A stretch of DNA of 64,000 nt from Treponema sp. (GCA_022510845.1 JAFLSR010000005.1:1-64000), one strand, 5' to 3'. Counted from the first letter of the stretch, positions 35,288 through 44,049 are shown. Numbers and translations: made by a program. Notes: generated by a model from the sequence alone, not told the origin.

Positions 35288-35989
35288 ATGAATACGAAAG
35301 TTTTGTCGTTGGGCGGATCGATTGTCGCGCCTGAAAAACCGGACACTCAATTTTTGGGCGAGTTTGTGCGAATGACGCGGGAATGGATTTCCTCTTCGGA
35401 AGAAAATCGGCTCGTGCTTGTCGTGGGCGGCGGTGCACCCGCTCGGATTTATCAAAACGCCTACACGGAAACTTGCACGCTTTTGCAAACGTCGCCTTCC
35501 GAAGCCGCCGCCGACTGGATTGGCATTATGGCGACACGAATCAACGCGCAATTGGTGAAGGCGGTTTTTGGCGAACTTTGCGAAAACGATGTGGTTTACA
35601 ATCCAACGGAAGAAATAAATTTCAAAGGAAAAGTTCTCGTGGCGAGCGGCTGGAAGCCAGGCTTTTCGAGCGACAACGACGCGGTTTTATTGGCAAAAAA
35701 ATTCGGCGCGAACACTGTCGTTAACTTGAGCAACATAGACAAAGTTTTCACCGATGACCCCAAAAAAAATCCCGAGGCAAAGCCGCTTGATGAAATTTCT
35801 TGGAAAGAATTTCGCGCGATGGTGGGTGATGAATGGACTCCCGGAAAAAATGTTCCGTTTGATCCGATTGCGAGCCGCGAAGCCGAGTCTGCGAATTTGA
35901 CCGTGATTTGCAGCGCGGGAAAAAACATCGAAAACACGCGCCGAATTCTGCATGGCGAAAGTTACATCGGTACTACAATCCGAAATTAG
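35288..35989 (+). CDS. Amino-acid kinase family protein, UMP-kinase-like
   Basis: 233 residues. Motifs are LSLGGSIVAPE, VVGGGAPARIY, GFSSDNDAVLLA, NIDKVFTDDPKKNPEA and PFDPIASREA, which match the archaeal/spirochaete-type UMP kinase branch of the amino-acid kinase fold. It would phosphorylate UMP to UDP in the cytoplasm. It might instead be a second, specialised paralogue, which cannot be decided here. AGGAG precedes the ATG, and a 21-bp hairpin lies directly upstream. It ends overlapping the convergent glucosaminidase gene by four bases. Confidence 0.75.
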   Translation: MNTKVLSLGGSIVAPEKPDTQFLGEFVRMTREWISSSEENRLVLVVGGGAPARIYQNAYTETCTLLQTSPSEAAADWIGIMATRINAQLVKAVFGELCENDVVYNPTEEINFKGKVLVASGWKPGFSSDNDAVLLAKKFGANTVVNLSNIDKVFTDDPKKNPEAKPLDEISWKEFRAMVGDEWTPGKNVPFDPIASREAESANLTVICSAGKNIENTRRILHGESYIGTTIRN

Positions 35990-36576
35990 AATTCTTCAAG
36001 GGCGGAAAGAAGCGCATCCAACTTTTTTCCGTATTCCCTGTCCGCGGCCCATGTTCCTGCCAATTCAAAAACGGTGGGCGCTTTTCCGCGTGGATTCACA
36101 TATTTGTAGCGGTTGTCGATGAGCGGATTTTTCAGCGCGAATTCGGAAGTAGTGCCATAGGCGTGCAAATGCTGGATGTGCGCCCGAACGCCAAGCTTTT
36201 CCGTTTTGAAAACTTCGCCGCGGTGCTCTTCATCGGTCGCGCCAAGCCCGCAATAATTGTGCATATCCTCGCTCACCAAATTTCCGAATCGCAGGTAATT
36301 CGTTTCCAAGCACATCTGCACGAACGCCACGTCTGAGTTTATTCCTTCAGCGGCGGCTTCTTCCACATAAAATTTCGCCATCCGCGACACCCGCGATTTT
36401 TCGGCATCAGGATTTCGTTCGAGAAAAAAATCACAAAGCGACTTCGCGGATTTTACAGGTGTGCCGCAAATTTCGCGGGAAACATTTTCTTTTTGGGGAG
36501 GGGTAACGCACGAAAAAAGCAAGAGCGAAATCAGCCCACAAAAAACAAGACGCGCTTTTAAAACGAAATTATTCAT
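35986..36576 (-). CDS. Glucosaminidase-family (FlgJ-like) lipoprotein
   Basis: 196 residues. The signal MNNFVLKARLVFCGLISLLL ends in the lipobox LLFSC. The mature part has VSRMAKFYVEEAAAEGINSDVAF, QMCLETNYLRFG and NYCGLGATDEE, the mannosyl-glycoprotein endo-beta-N-acetylglucosaminidase domain that cuts peptidoglycan glycan strands; the Glu of CLETN is the likely acid. ATG 36576 follows TTGAGT-17-GATATT with six bases between box and start, so it is probably leaderless. Longer upstream frames overlapping radC are not used. Confidence 0.85.
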   Translation of the reverse strand: MNNFVLKARLVFCGLISLLLFSCVTPPQKENVSREICGTPVKSAKSLCDFFLERNPDAEKSRVSRMAKFYVEEAAAEGINSDVAFVQMCLETNYLRFGNLVSEDMHNYCGLGATDEEHRGEVFKTEKLGVRAHIQHLHAYGTTSEFALKNPLIDNRYKYVNPRGKAPTVFELAGTWAADREYGKKLDALLSALEEF

Positions 36577-36582
36577 AAAAAT

Positions 36583-36611
36583 AATATCGGTAAAATCTGA
36601 AAATAACTCAA
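36583..36611 (-). promoter_or_regulatory. Leaderless-type promoter of the glucosaminidase gene
   Basis: Minus strand TTGAGT (36611-36606), 17 bases, GATATT (36588-36583), six bases, ATG 36576. The -10 is a weak match. Confidence 0.5.
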
Positions 36612-36669
36612 TGCAAAAATCACTTAAGCGGCGCGGCTGATTTTGTTTTTGCGTGGGCCTTCTGCGAAA

Positions 36670-36750
36670 TTTCGTGGCAGAAATTTTAACTTCGAGTTTC
36701 TTCAAAACTCGCTCATAGACTTCCGTTTCTTGTTTCGCTACGAAATGATG
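36670..36750. repeat. Intergenic repeat with TTTTAACTTCGAGTTT module
   Basis: TTTTAACTTCGAGTTTCTTC followed by AAAACTCGCTCAT, an inverted GAGTTT/AAACTC pair. The same module occurs near 2783 and 35111, and CTCGCTCAT recurs near 61663. It lies between radC and the glucosaminidase promoter. Confidence 0.55.
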
Positions 36751-36758
36751 TAGGGTGG

Positions 36759-37415
36759 CTAAAAATTTGAGTTTAAAAGTCCGTGTTCCAAAAAACTGTA
36801 ATATTCGCCGCGCCCCAAAATAACATGGTCCAAAACCAAGATGCCTAAAATCTCTCCTGCCGCGCAGATGTGATGGGTTGTTTCGATGTCCAGTTGCGAA
36901 GGCACGCAGATTCCGCTCGGATGATTGTGTGCAACGATGATTGCAGAGGCGTGCATTTTTGCCGCCTCGAAAAAAATTTCGCGCGGGCTTATAAGCGCAC
37001 TGTTTGCGTTTCCTACAGCCACCACTTTTTTGTTTACGATTTCGTGCGCACCGGAAAGGGAAACCACCAAAAAATATTCGCTCGTTTTGAATCCGTAATG
37101 TCTGATGTAGGGGATGATGTCCGTGGCGCATTCGATTCTGATGTTGAATATTTGCGATTTGCGTCTTCCGAATTCCACTGCCGCCGCGATGCAAAGCGCC
37201 TTGCCCAATCCGATTCCAGAAATTTTCAAAAGTTCTTCGACCAATGTTTCGTGGTTTGATTCATCGATGGCATCGCGGATTTTGTGCGCAAGGATTTCCA
37301 CAGGAAATTCCTTTGTGCCGCTCCCCAAAATCAACATCAAAAGTTCTTCATCGCTTGGATAACTCATTCCGCGCACAAAAACTCGTTCACGCAAATCTGG
37401 TTTTATGTTTGCCAT
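36759..37415 (-). CDS. radC: RadC-family JAB-domain protein
   Basis: 218 residues. An N-terminal helix-hairpin-helix region (ISGIGLGKALCIAAAVEFGRR) precedes the MPN/JAB metal-binding signature HNHPSGICVPSQLDIETT, with a later DHVILG. Family members are named DNA repair protein RadC, but the reaction is unproven. Length is normal. ATG 37415 has a GAGG site, and a 12-bp hairpin (37448-37482) lies upstream. Confidence 0.92.
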   Translation of the reverse strand: MANIKPDLRERVFVRGMSYPSDEELLMLILGSGTKEFPVEILAHKIRDAIDESNHETLVEELLKISGIGLGKALCIAAAVEFGRRKSQIFNIRIECATDIIPYIRHYGFKTSEYFLVVSLSGAHEIVNKKVVAVGNANSALISPREIFFEAAKMHASAIIVAHNHPSGICVPSQLDIETTHHICAAGEILGILVLDHVILGRGEYYSFLEHGLLNSNF

Positions 37416-37447
37416 TTTTTCCTCACAACCTTAAGGTAGATTTTTTT

Positions 37448-37482
37448 CGCTGAAATTTCACGCCGAACTGGAAATTTCAGCG
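37448..37482. repeat. Perfect 12-bp hairpin upstream of radC
   Basis: CGCTGAAATTTC/GAAATTTCAGCG with an 11-base loop, about 20 bases before the radC ribosome binding site on the minus strand. No T-run follows directly. It fits the pattern of gene-proximal hairpins in this window. Confidence 0.6.
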
Positions 37483-37526
37483 AATGCGCAAAGTCCAAAA
37501 AAATCATAAAAAACTGCGCTTTCCTA

Positions 37527-37555
37527 TTGACACAATTTTTGAAATTTTATAAAAT
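37527..37555 (+). promoter_or_regulatory. Promoter of the tRNA-Asp/tRNA-Pro unit
   Basis: TTGACA 37527-37532, 17 bases, TAAAAT 37550-37555. tRNA-Asp begins 11 bases later. Confidence 0.75.
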
Positions 37556-37566
37556 CAAAACATTAC

Positions 37567-37640
37567 GGGGGCGTAGCGAAGCTGGTTATCGCGCTGGCCT
37601 GTCACGCCGGAGATCGAGGGTTCGAGCCCCTTCGCTCCCG
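37567..37640 (+). tRNA. tRNA-Asp (GTC)
   Basis: 74 bases. Acceptor GGGGGCG/CGCTCCC with discriminator G, D stem GCGA/TCGC, anticodon stem CTGGC/GCCGG with loop CTGTCAC (anticodon GTC at 37601-37603), and T arm GAGGG TTCGAGC CCCTT. CCA is not encoded. Confidence 0.95.
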
Positions 37641-37694
37641 CAAAACCCATTCTGGTTTGGTCGCGCTAGCGAGCAGAGGAATGGGTATTTTTTT

Positions 37695-37767
37695 CGGGCA
37701 ATAGCGCAGCTGGTAGCGCGCTACGTTCGGGACGTAGAGGTCCCCGGTTCAAATCCGGGTTGCCCGA
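37695..37767 (+). tRNA. tRNA-Pro (CGG)
   Basis: 73 bases. Acceptor CGGGCAA/TTGCCCG with discriminator A, D stem GCGC/GCGC, anticodon stem CTACG/CGTAG with loop TTCGGGA (anticodon CGG), and T arm CCCGG TTCAAAT CCGGG. CCA is not encoded. It lies 54 bases after tRNA-Asp and is probably co-transcribed. Confidence 0.95.
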
Positions 37768-37817
37768 TTTTTTCGCCGCACTATAAAATAATTCCCCAAA
37801 ATTCCGATAATCAAAAT

Positions 37818-38036
37818 ATGAAATTAAACGTAGTCATGCCAATCGTTGGCGAGGTTCTGAAAAGTCCCGTGGTAATCGGAACGGCGATTGTGGTTCTGCT
37901 TTATTTGAACTTTGTATTTTTTGTCGCACGCTATAAAAAACAGCCGCCCAAACCTAGGAAGCCCAAAATCGTCGCGCCAGTTGCCACACCGCCTGTGGAA
38001 AGCGCGTCCGAAGAATCGGAAGGCGAGGAGGAGTGA
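37818..38036 (+). CDS. Small single-span membrane protein with Pro-rich, acidic tail
   Basis: 72 residues. One membrane segment (about 14-38: VVIGTAIVVLLYLNFVFFVA) is followed by a basic proline-rich stretch (RYKKQPPKPRKPKI) and an acidic end (SASEESEGEEE). No domain is recognised. The start ATG 37818 follows a GATAAT box ending six bases upstream, but the -35 is poor, so read-through from the tRNAs is also possible. Its 3' end overlaps the convergent recQ end by 83 bases. Confidence 0.7.
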   Translation: MKLNVVMPIVGEVLKSPVVIGTAIVVLLYLNFVFFVARYKKQPPKPRKPKIVAPVATPPVESASEESEGEEE

Positions 38037-39768
38037 TTGCGATTTGTGCGGCGGACTTGTAATTGGCAAAATGCCTTGCATCATAAATCGCGCCGCTTTT
38101 TTGCAGTTGCTCAAATATTGACTCCACGTCGCCAGTGGTCCAAATATTGATACCAAAAATTTTTCTGTCACTTTCATTGAATTTATGTTTCATAAATTCG
38201 AGCACTTCATTTTTATTGTAGTAATTCTGATTTTTTTTGATGAACGCAAAAACTTGATTCGCGTCGCGGGCATCAAAAATTGTGGGCGGAGAAAAATTTT
38301 CGATTTTCTTTTTGCCTTCACAGATGTCGCAGCCAGCGCAAATCGCCTGTTCGCCGCCGAGAGCCGAAAGCAAGACTTGCCGTCTGCAACTTTTGCTTTC
38401 GGCGAATTTTTTTATTAGGCGCTCGCGGCTTTCTTTTGGAAGCTTTTCCATCCTTGCGCTGTCGTCGAAATTCCAAAGCAAAATCGCCTTCGAGATTTTC
38501 TTGTCGCGTCCCGCCCTTCCTGTTTCTTGAACATAACTTTCTACCGTGGGGCTGGGGTCGAGATGAATCACCGTGCGAATGTTGGACTTGTCCACGCCCA
38601 TTCCGAACGCGCAAGTGCAACAAAGGATTGCGTCTTCCTTTGGAAAGAACCATTTTTCCACGACGCTTTTTTCTTCGCGCGAAAGTCCCGCATGATAAAA
38701 TCGAACTTTTTCACGCCCGAGACATTCGGAAAGTTCGCGAGCCATTTCTTCTGACGATGCGCGTGTCGGACAGAAAATGAGCATCGGCTTTTTTTCTGTA
38801 GCGGCAAGTCGGCAAGCGGCCTTTTGTTTTGCCCAGGCGTATTCCACAGAATAGCGGATGTTCGAACGGTCGCTTTCGCCGCGGACTAGATGCGCGTTTC
38901 CTCCAAAAAGCACTTGGGCGACGCGCTCCATAATTTGTGGAGAAGCCGTGGCGGTAAATGCCGTAACAAGTTCGACTCGCAAATCCTGAATTATTTTTCC
39001 GAGCGTAAGATATGCAGGTCGGAAAGTGTCGCCCCATTCTGCAATGCAATGCGCTTCGTCGATTGCGATGTGCGAGATTCCGCATTCGCCCAATTTTGAA
39101 ACCAGTTTTTCATTTTGCAAAACTTCGGGATTCGCGAGAATTATTTTCACGCCGCTTTTTATTCGCCTGAAATTTTCTTCGCGTTCTTCTTTGCTTTGGC
39201 CTCCGCGAAAAACCACGCATTCGATTCCGCTTTCCTCGATTCTCCGCGCTTGGTCGGACATCAACGCAAGAATCGGATAAAAAATCAAAGTGGGGCCTGC
39301 GAGCAAAACAGCGGGCAGCAAAAAGCAAAGTGATTTTCCTGCCCCTGTCGGCAAAAGAACGATTTGTTTTCCGAGGCAAAATACATCGCTAAAATCTGCG
39401 TCCGAATTTTCTTCTAGAATTTTTTTTGCCGAACCGCTTTGCAAGTCCGCCGCCGCATCCAAAATGTTTCCGATTACGAGCCGCTGCCACGGCATAAGAT
39501 GCTGAATGTGGAATCTGCTTTTCGCAACTCGGAGAACTTCGTCATCGGCTTCTGTTTCTTCGGCATAAAAAGAAACGCCGCGCAATTCTTCGGGCAAATC
39601 GCTTCCTTGCGGGATTTCTTCCGAAAGTTTGAGATGCTCGAATGAGGCGTTTTTTCTGGGCGTGTTCGCGCCGAAGAAATTTGAAAGTTCACACGAATCA
39701 AATTTGCTTTGAAACAAGTTTTCGATTTTTTCGCGAACAAGTTTCTTCAAAAAAATCAGATTTTCCAT
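37954..39768 (-). CDS. recQ: RecQ-family ATP-dependent DNA helicase
   Basis: 604 residues. Helicase motifs are LLPTGAGKSLCF (Walker A), ILALMSDQ, IDEAHCIAEWGD (DEAH), TAFTATAS, FYHAGLSREEK, AFGMGVDKSNIRTVIH and QETGRAGRDKK. After these the zinc-binding CRRQVLLSALGGEQAICAGCDIC is present, but the HRDC domain is missing. An unusual N-terminal region of about 100 residues precedes the helicase core. Start ATG 39768 follows TATCAT ending six bases upstream. The last 28 codons overlap the small membrane protein gene on the other strand. Confidence 0.9.
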   Translation of the reverse strand: MENLIFLKKLVREKIENLFQSKFDSCELSNFFGANTPRKNASFEHLKLSEEIPQGSDLPEELRGVSFYAEETEADDEVLRVAKSRFHIQHLMPWQRLVIGNILDAAADLQSGSAKKILEENSDADFSDVFCLGKQIVLLPTGAGKSLCFLLPAVLLAGPTLIFYPILALMSDQARRIEESGIECVVFRGGQSKEEREENFRRIKSGVKIILANPEVLQNEKLVSKLGECGISHIAIDEAHCIAEWGDTFRPAYLTLGKIIQDLRVELVTAFTATASPQIMERVAQVLFGGNAHLVRGESDRSNIRYSVEYAWAKQKAACRLAATEKKPMLIFCPTRASSEEMARELSECLGREKVRFYHAGLSREEKSVVEKWFFPKEDAILCCTCAFGMGVDKSNIRTVIHLDPSPTVESYVQETGRAGRDKKISKAILLWNFDDSARMEKLPKESRERLIKKFAESKSCRRQVLLSALGGEQAICAGCDICEGKKKIENFSPPTIFDARDANQVFAFIKKNQNYYNKNEVLEFMKHKFNESDRKIFGINIWTTGDVESIFEQLQKSGAIYDARHFANYKSAAQIAITPPRLPILRTRFPQAVWQLARRFWAS

Positions 39769-39876
39769 ATAAGTATGATACGATTTTTTCAAAGAAATCT
39801 TTTATCCGAAATGCAAAAACTGATTCAAAGTGCGGTGGAAAAATTAGTGGCGCGTTTGTGGCGATTTTGATGTTTT

Positions 39877-40398
39877 TTATTTCCAGCTTTTTATGTCCAA
39901 TTCGTTTACTTCGTTGGCAGAGGCAAAGCGTTTGCCGTCATTCCATTTGCCTTTCGATTTGCTGGAAAGATTTTTCGCGCTTGAGCCAACTCCGCTTGAA
40001 CCAGAAGTACAGAATGGATAGATTGTCTTTCCGCTGAAATCGGTGTTTTCAACAAATGTGTACAAAATGTTTGGGGCCTGCCCCCACCAAATCGGATAGC
40101 CGAGGTACACTGTGTCATAGCCGCTGAGGTCGATGCTGTCCGCTATTTCGGGACGAATTGTGTCCAAACCGTGGCATTCTTTCGACGTGCGGGAATTCGG
40201 GTCTTGCCAATTCAAATCGATTTTGCTGTAGGCGACCTTGGGCTTGATTTCCAGAATTTCGCTTTCGGTGATTTTCGCGATTTTTTCGGCAACTGCGCGA
40301 GTAGTTCCTGTAACGGAAAAATATACCACAATGCTTTTTGCGCTCGCCATGATGTTCATTGCAAAAAAAACTGTTGCCGCCAAAAAGATTTTTTTCAT
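39877..40398 (-). CDS. Exported flavodoxin
   Basis: 173 residues. A signal peptide (MKKIFLAATVFFAMNIMASA) precedes a flavodoxin domain with the FMN phosphate loop YFSVTGTTRAVAEK and the later YPIWWGQAPNILYTF. Typical flavodoxins are cytoplasmic, so export or membrane tethering is notable. CTSGSSGVGSS matches the long-chain flavodoxin-like (Flavodoxin_4) group. ATG 40398 has a strong CAGGAG site. It stands alone, followed by convergent recQ. Confidence 0.85.
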   Translation of the reverse strand: MKKIFLAATVFFAMNIMASAKSIVVYFSVTGTTRAVAEKIAKITESEILEIKPKVAYSKIDLNWQDPNSRTSKECHGLDTIRPEIADSIDLSGYDTVYLGYPIWWGQAPNILYTFVENTDFSGKTIYPFCTSGSSGVGSSAKNLSSKSKGKWNDGKRFASANEVNELDIKSWK

Positions 40399-40789
40399 TT
40401 GAAACTCCTGTAAAAAGCGATTGCGATTTTACTTCGGAAATTCGCCCTGTTGCAAAATCGCGTTTTATATATTTTTGGAAATTACTTTTTAAAATGTAGA
40501 AACCTGTGGCATTTCTTGCCCCGAGTTTAAACGTTTATATATCTTTAAATTTTAGCCCAAAAAATCAGTTTTGTCAAATATTTTATTTGGAGCGGGGTGT
40601 TTTTGCGCAGCGAAAAAATTTGCCCAAAGCGCGTTTTTGTGTTACAATGAATATCTGTAGAAGAATTGCTTAAGATTGAATTTGAAATTGTGAATTGATT
40701 TTTTTGCAACGATGTCGCGCCTTTCAATGCGCGGCAAAAATTGGCGCGCATTGATGTTGTTGCTATGCGTTGAATTGGGAGAAAAAAAA
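40399..40789. repeat. Intergenic region with repeat-like hairpins
   Basis: It contains GCGATTTTACTTCGGAAAT and TGCAAAATCGCGTTTT (40423-40465), the same TGCAAAATCGCGTTTT module as at 35217. Further right, CAATGCGC/GCGCATTG forms a hairpin near 40725-40753, just before the methyltransferase ribosome binding site. An in-frame extension of that gene to 40712 (MSRLSMRGKNW...) spans this hairpin and is not called. Confidence 0.5.
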
Positions 40790-41539
40790 ATGGAAAGTCG
40801 CTCTTGGTTTGAAAACGAATCTTTTTGGAAAAATTACGGCCCGATAATGTTCGACGCGCCGCGCTGGGCGGAAGCCCCCGGGATTGCCGAAGCCGTCTGC
40901 AAGATTGCGGGGCTTTCAAAGGGCAATTCGATTTTGGATGCGGGCTGCGGGCCTGGTCGCATCAGCGTGGAACTTGCGTTGCGAGGGCTTGACGTTACGG
41001 GTGTGGATTTGATTCAGGCGGAACTCGATGCCGCAAAAGAGAGCGCGGAAAGCGAAAACGTGAAAATCGAATTCATCAAAGCCGATTTGCGCAATTTTTC
41101 CAGCGAAAAAAAATTCGACTGTGCCGTGAATCTCTACACTTCGTTCGGATATTGCGACACAATCGAAGAAGACATTCAAATCTTGCGGCATATTTCCGAA
41201 TGCGTAAGGCAGGGCGGATTTTTCATCATCGAATGCACGAGCCGCGAAACCGCCGTAAAATATTTTACGGAAGGCGAATGGTTCGAGCGCGCAGGGATGA
41301 CAGTGCTCACACAATTTTCGGTGGAAGGCGCGTGGGAAGGTTTGCGCTCAAAATGGATTTTGTTCGGAAAAGGCGGCGGCCGAATCGAGCACGAATTCGT
41401 CCAGCGGCTTTATTCCGCAGTCGAACTCAGGCGGCTCATTTTGGCAAGCGGATTTTCTTCTGCGGAAATTTATGGCGGCTACAATTTTGAGTTGTACAAT
41501 CAAAATGCAAAGACGATGGTGATTGTCGCAAGAAAGTGA
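40790..41539 (+). CDS. Class I SAM-dependent methyltransferase
   Basis: 249 residues. Motif I is ILDAGCGPGRISVELA, motif II/III are GVDLIQAEL and IKADLRNF, and NLYTSFGY and GGFFIIEC follow, typical of the UbiE/MenG-like methyltransferase fold. The substrate cannot be read. ATG 40790 follows GGGAG. It stands alone, convergent with the RelA/SpoT gene. Confidence 0.85.
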   Translation: MESRSWFENESFWKNYGPIMFDAPRWAEAPGIAEAVCKIAGLSKGNSILDAGCGPGRISVELALRGLDVTGVDLIQAELDAAKESAESENVKIEFIKADLRNFSSEKKFDCAVNLYTSFGYCDTIEEDIQILRHISECVRQGGFFIIECTSRETAVKYFTEGEWFERAGMTVLTQFSVEGAWEGLRSKWILFGKGGGRIEHEFVQRLYSAVELRRLILASGFSSAEIYGGYNFELYNQNAKTMVIVARK

Positions 41540-41618
41540 ATCGAGTTTTGTCGCAAGATGTGATTTAGTGTGAAAATCGCGCATTTAATTTTGGCAGCGC
41601 AATTTTTTCGTGCGTTCG

Positions 41619-43424
41619 CTATTCTTTTTCCCATTCGACTTTCACCGAACGTTTTTCCAAATTCGGAATCCGCAAATATGTGAGGCAGTTTGCGCGATGA
41701 ACCGTGATTCCCCGCGTGCGTGAAACATAGCCGCAAATCGCGTCGGGATATTTTGGATTGCAACATTTTGCAAGCGAAACCAAAAAATCCTTGGAATCTT
41801 CCACGCGAATTTTTCCGGAATGATGCGAGGGCGGGTTATTCGGGTTCGTGCCTTTTTTGTGCGAAAATTTCTGCGCAGGCGCATTTGCGTTTTTTGCCCC
41901 TTCCTTTGCGTCGGAAGAATTTTTGCTTTCGTAATTCGCGTCGTTTGCGGAAAGCCATGCGCGAATTTTTTGCCGCGCTTTGGAAGTCTTGGCAAATTTG
42001 AGCCAGCCTTCAACAGGGTGCGCCTGAGGATTTGTAATCACTTCGATAATCTGAGTGTTTTCAAGCGGCGTTCCCAGCGGAATGATTTTTCCATTGGCTT
42101 TCGCGCCCACAATTTTTTCTCCGATTTCCGAATGGATGGCGTAGGCAAAGTCAATCGCAGTGGAATTAAGCGGCAGGCGAATGACATCGCCCTTCGGCGT
42201 GAACACGACGATTTCATCGCCCAAAAGTTCGTTCTTCACTTCATTGAAAAAATTCTCGTCGGCTGAATGCTCGTCGCACAGTTTTTGCAACCGATTGAAA
42301 ATCGAAAGATTTTTCACATCGACCAAATCGCGGTTCGTGCCTTTTTTGTAAAGCCAATGGCTCGCGACACCGTGTTCCGCCACATTGTGCATTTCGCGGG
42401 TTCGAATCTGAATTTCAAGCGGCTTGCCATGACAAATCACCGTCGTGTGAAGCGACTGGTAGCCGTTGGATTTTGGCATCGCGATGTAATCTTTGAAACG
42501 CCCTTCCAAAGGCTTCCACAAATTGTGAACCAGTCCGAGAATCGTGTAGCATTCACCCGCGGTCTTGCACAAAATGCGCAGCGCGAGCAGGTCAAAAAGT
42601 TCCGAGGCTTCTTTGTTGCGCTTCCGCATTTTCTGATAAATCGAGTAAAAATGTTTTGCGCGGCTCGAAACAGAAATTTCGATTCCCGCTTTTTCGGCGG
42701 CAGATTGAATTTCATTCACCGCGCGTTTGAGATAGCCTGAGCGTTCGTTTTTTTTCTGCGCGACAATCGCCTTGATTTGTGCGAACACATCGGGATTGGA
42801 ATATTTCAAACTCAAATCTTCAAGTTCATTTTTTTCGCTCGACATTCCGAGCCGGTCTGCAAGCGGCGCCCAAATGTCAATCGCTTCGAACGCGACTGCG
42901 CGGCGAGTTTTTTCGTCAAAGCCTTTGAGGTTGCGAAGCCGGTCGAGGCGGTCGGCAAGTTTTACAATTATGACGCGAACATCGCCCACCATTGCGAAAA
43001 GCATTTTGCGGATTGCATCCGCTTGCTGCAAGGTTTTTCTTCCCCCTCCTTGCGCGGAGTAAATCGGAAGCGAAGAAATTTTCGCAGTGCCCTGAATTAT
43101 GGTCGCCACATCGCGCCCGAATTGCTTTTCTATTTCTTCGGAAGAAACATTGTCCACGGTCAAAATGTTGTGGAACAATCCGCTTATAACCGAATCTGCG
43201 TCAAGATTGTTTTGCGCGATAATCGAAGCCACTCGCATCGGATGCAAAAAGTATGGACGGCCACAAGAGCGCATGAGACCACGAGTTTTTTCAAGCAGAA
43301 AATTCCATGCCGAAACGATTTTGCTTTTTTCAGTTTTGTAAGACGGAAAGAGTTCAAAAAAAGTTTCGATGAGAAAATCCGTGTCAGTGATTTTGTTGTT
43401 GAAAATAAATTCTTCTTGCGTCAT
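41619..43424 (-). CDS. RelA/SpoT-family (p)ppGpp synthetase with altered HD domain
   Basis: 601 residues. The synthetase domain is intact (RFKDYIAMPKSNGYQSLHTTV; LEIQIRTREMHNVAEHGVASHW), followed by a TGS domain (VFTPKGDVIRLP; IDFAYAIHSEIGEKIVGAKANG) and a C-terminal zinc-finger-like part (KCCNPKYPDAICGYVSRTRGITVHR). In the N-terminal hydrolase domain the His-Asp pair reads HN (GLFHNILTVDN) and ADRLHN reads ADRLDR, so it is probably a synthetase only. ATG 43424 with GAGAGG is preferred to 43436. No ACT domain is seen. Confidence 0.92.
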   Translation of the reverse strand: MTQEEFIFNNKITDTDFLIETFFELFPSYKTEKSKIVSAWNFLLEKTRGLMRSCGRPYFLHPMRVASIIAQNNLDADSVISGLFHNILTVDNVSSEEIEKQFGRDVATIIQGTAKISSLPIYSAQGGGRKTLQQADAIRKMLFAMVGDVRVIIVKLADRLDRLRNLKGFDEKTRRAVAFEAIDIWAPLADRLGMSSEKNELEDLSLKYSNPDVFAQIKAIVAQKKNERSGYLKRAVNEIQSAAEKAGIEISVSSRAKHFYSIYQKMRKRNKEASELFDLLALRILCKTAGECYTILGLVHNLWKPLEGRFKDYIAMPKSNGYQSLHTTVICHGKPLEIQIRTREMHNVAEHGVASHWLYKKGTNRDLVDVKNLSIFNRLQKLCDEHSADENFFNEVKNELLGDEIVVFTPKGDVIRLPLNSTAIDFAYAIHSEIGEKIVGAKANGKIIPLGTPLENTQIIEVITNPQAHPVEGWLKFAKTSKARQKIRAWLSANDANYESKNSSDAKEGAKNANAPAQKFSHKKGTNPNNPPSHHSGKIRVEDSKDFLVSLAKCCNPKYPDAICGYVSRTRGITVHRANCLTYLRIPNLEKRSVKVEWEKE

Positions 43425-43556
43425 GCGTCCTCTCATTTGACGAATTTTTTTTGAACCCCCTTACGGAAGCGAAACGGTGCAGCCGGTACACCAGCGGAAG
43501 CGAAAAAGCAAGTTCCTGCTTCAAAAAAATCAGCGGCGTTTTTGTCTTGCTTCGTC

Positions 43557-44039
43557 CTATAAAACCAAGTCGCACAAAGTCGCGCCGCACGCTCGCACCA
43601 AATCCGATGGCGCAATGCAAATCTGCTGTCCGCGAACGCCCGCGCTTATGTGAATTTTTTCTTGCTCCATCGCGCTCGAATCGATGAAAGTGCGGAACTG
43701 CTTTTTCATTCCCAATGGCGAGCATCCGCCGCGAACATATCCCGTGAGCGCGAGCAGTTCTTCACTTTTTACCGGAGCGATTTCTTTTGCGCCTGAGGCG
43801 TTCCTTGCTTTTTTCAAATTGATTTCGCAAATCGCGCTTTGCAAAAAAACGCAAATTTCTTTTGTGTCGGTGCGCATTACGATTGTCTTGAAAACAGCGG
43901 CAGGATTCACGCCGAGTTTTTGCGCCGTCATTTCCGCCGCGCCTTTTGCAAGTGCGTGTTCTCCATCGTCATCGTAGGAAATTGTTGTGTACGGAATCTG
44001 GAGTTTTTCCAAAATGCGCATCGCGTTCGTTTTTTTCAT
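43557..44039 (-). CDS. ybaK: YbaK/EbsC-type aminoacyl-tRNA deacylase
   Basis: 160 residues starting MKKTNAMRILEKLQIPY. GVNPAAVFKTIVMRTD, GYVRGGCSPLGMKKQFRTFID and SAGVRGQQICIAPSDL are the YbaK signatures; the lysine of VFKT is the conserved catalytic one. The family hydrolyses Cys-tRNA(Pro). A promoter TTGGAA-17-TACAAT (44078-44050) ends 10 bases before ATG 44039, supporting this start over the upstream in-frame ATG at 44051, which lies inside the -10 box. Length matches YbaK (159). Confidence 0.9.
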   Translation of the reverse strand: MKKTNAMRILEKLQIPYTTISYDDDGEHALAKGAAEMTAQKLGVNPAAVFKTIVMRTDTKEICVFLQSAICEINLKKARNASGAKEIAPVKSEELLALTGYVRGGCSPLGMKKQFRTFIDSSAMEQEKIHISAGVRGQQICIAPSDLVRACGATLCDLVL

Positions 44040-44049
44040 AGTGAAATCC

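Noticed and set aside
36577..37194. Upstream extension of the glucosaminidase gene
   Set aside because: It overlaps radC and precedes the promoter and the lipoprotein signal.
37527..37817. Upstream extension of the small membrane protein through both tRNAs
   Set aside because: It would translate the tRNA genes. The true start is ATG 37818.
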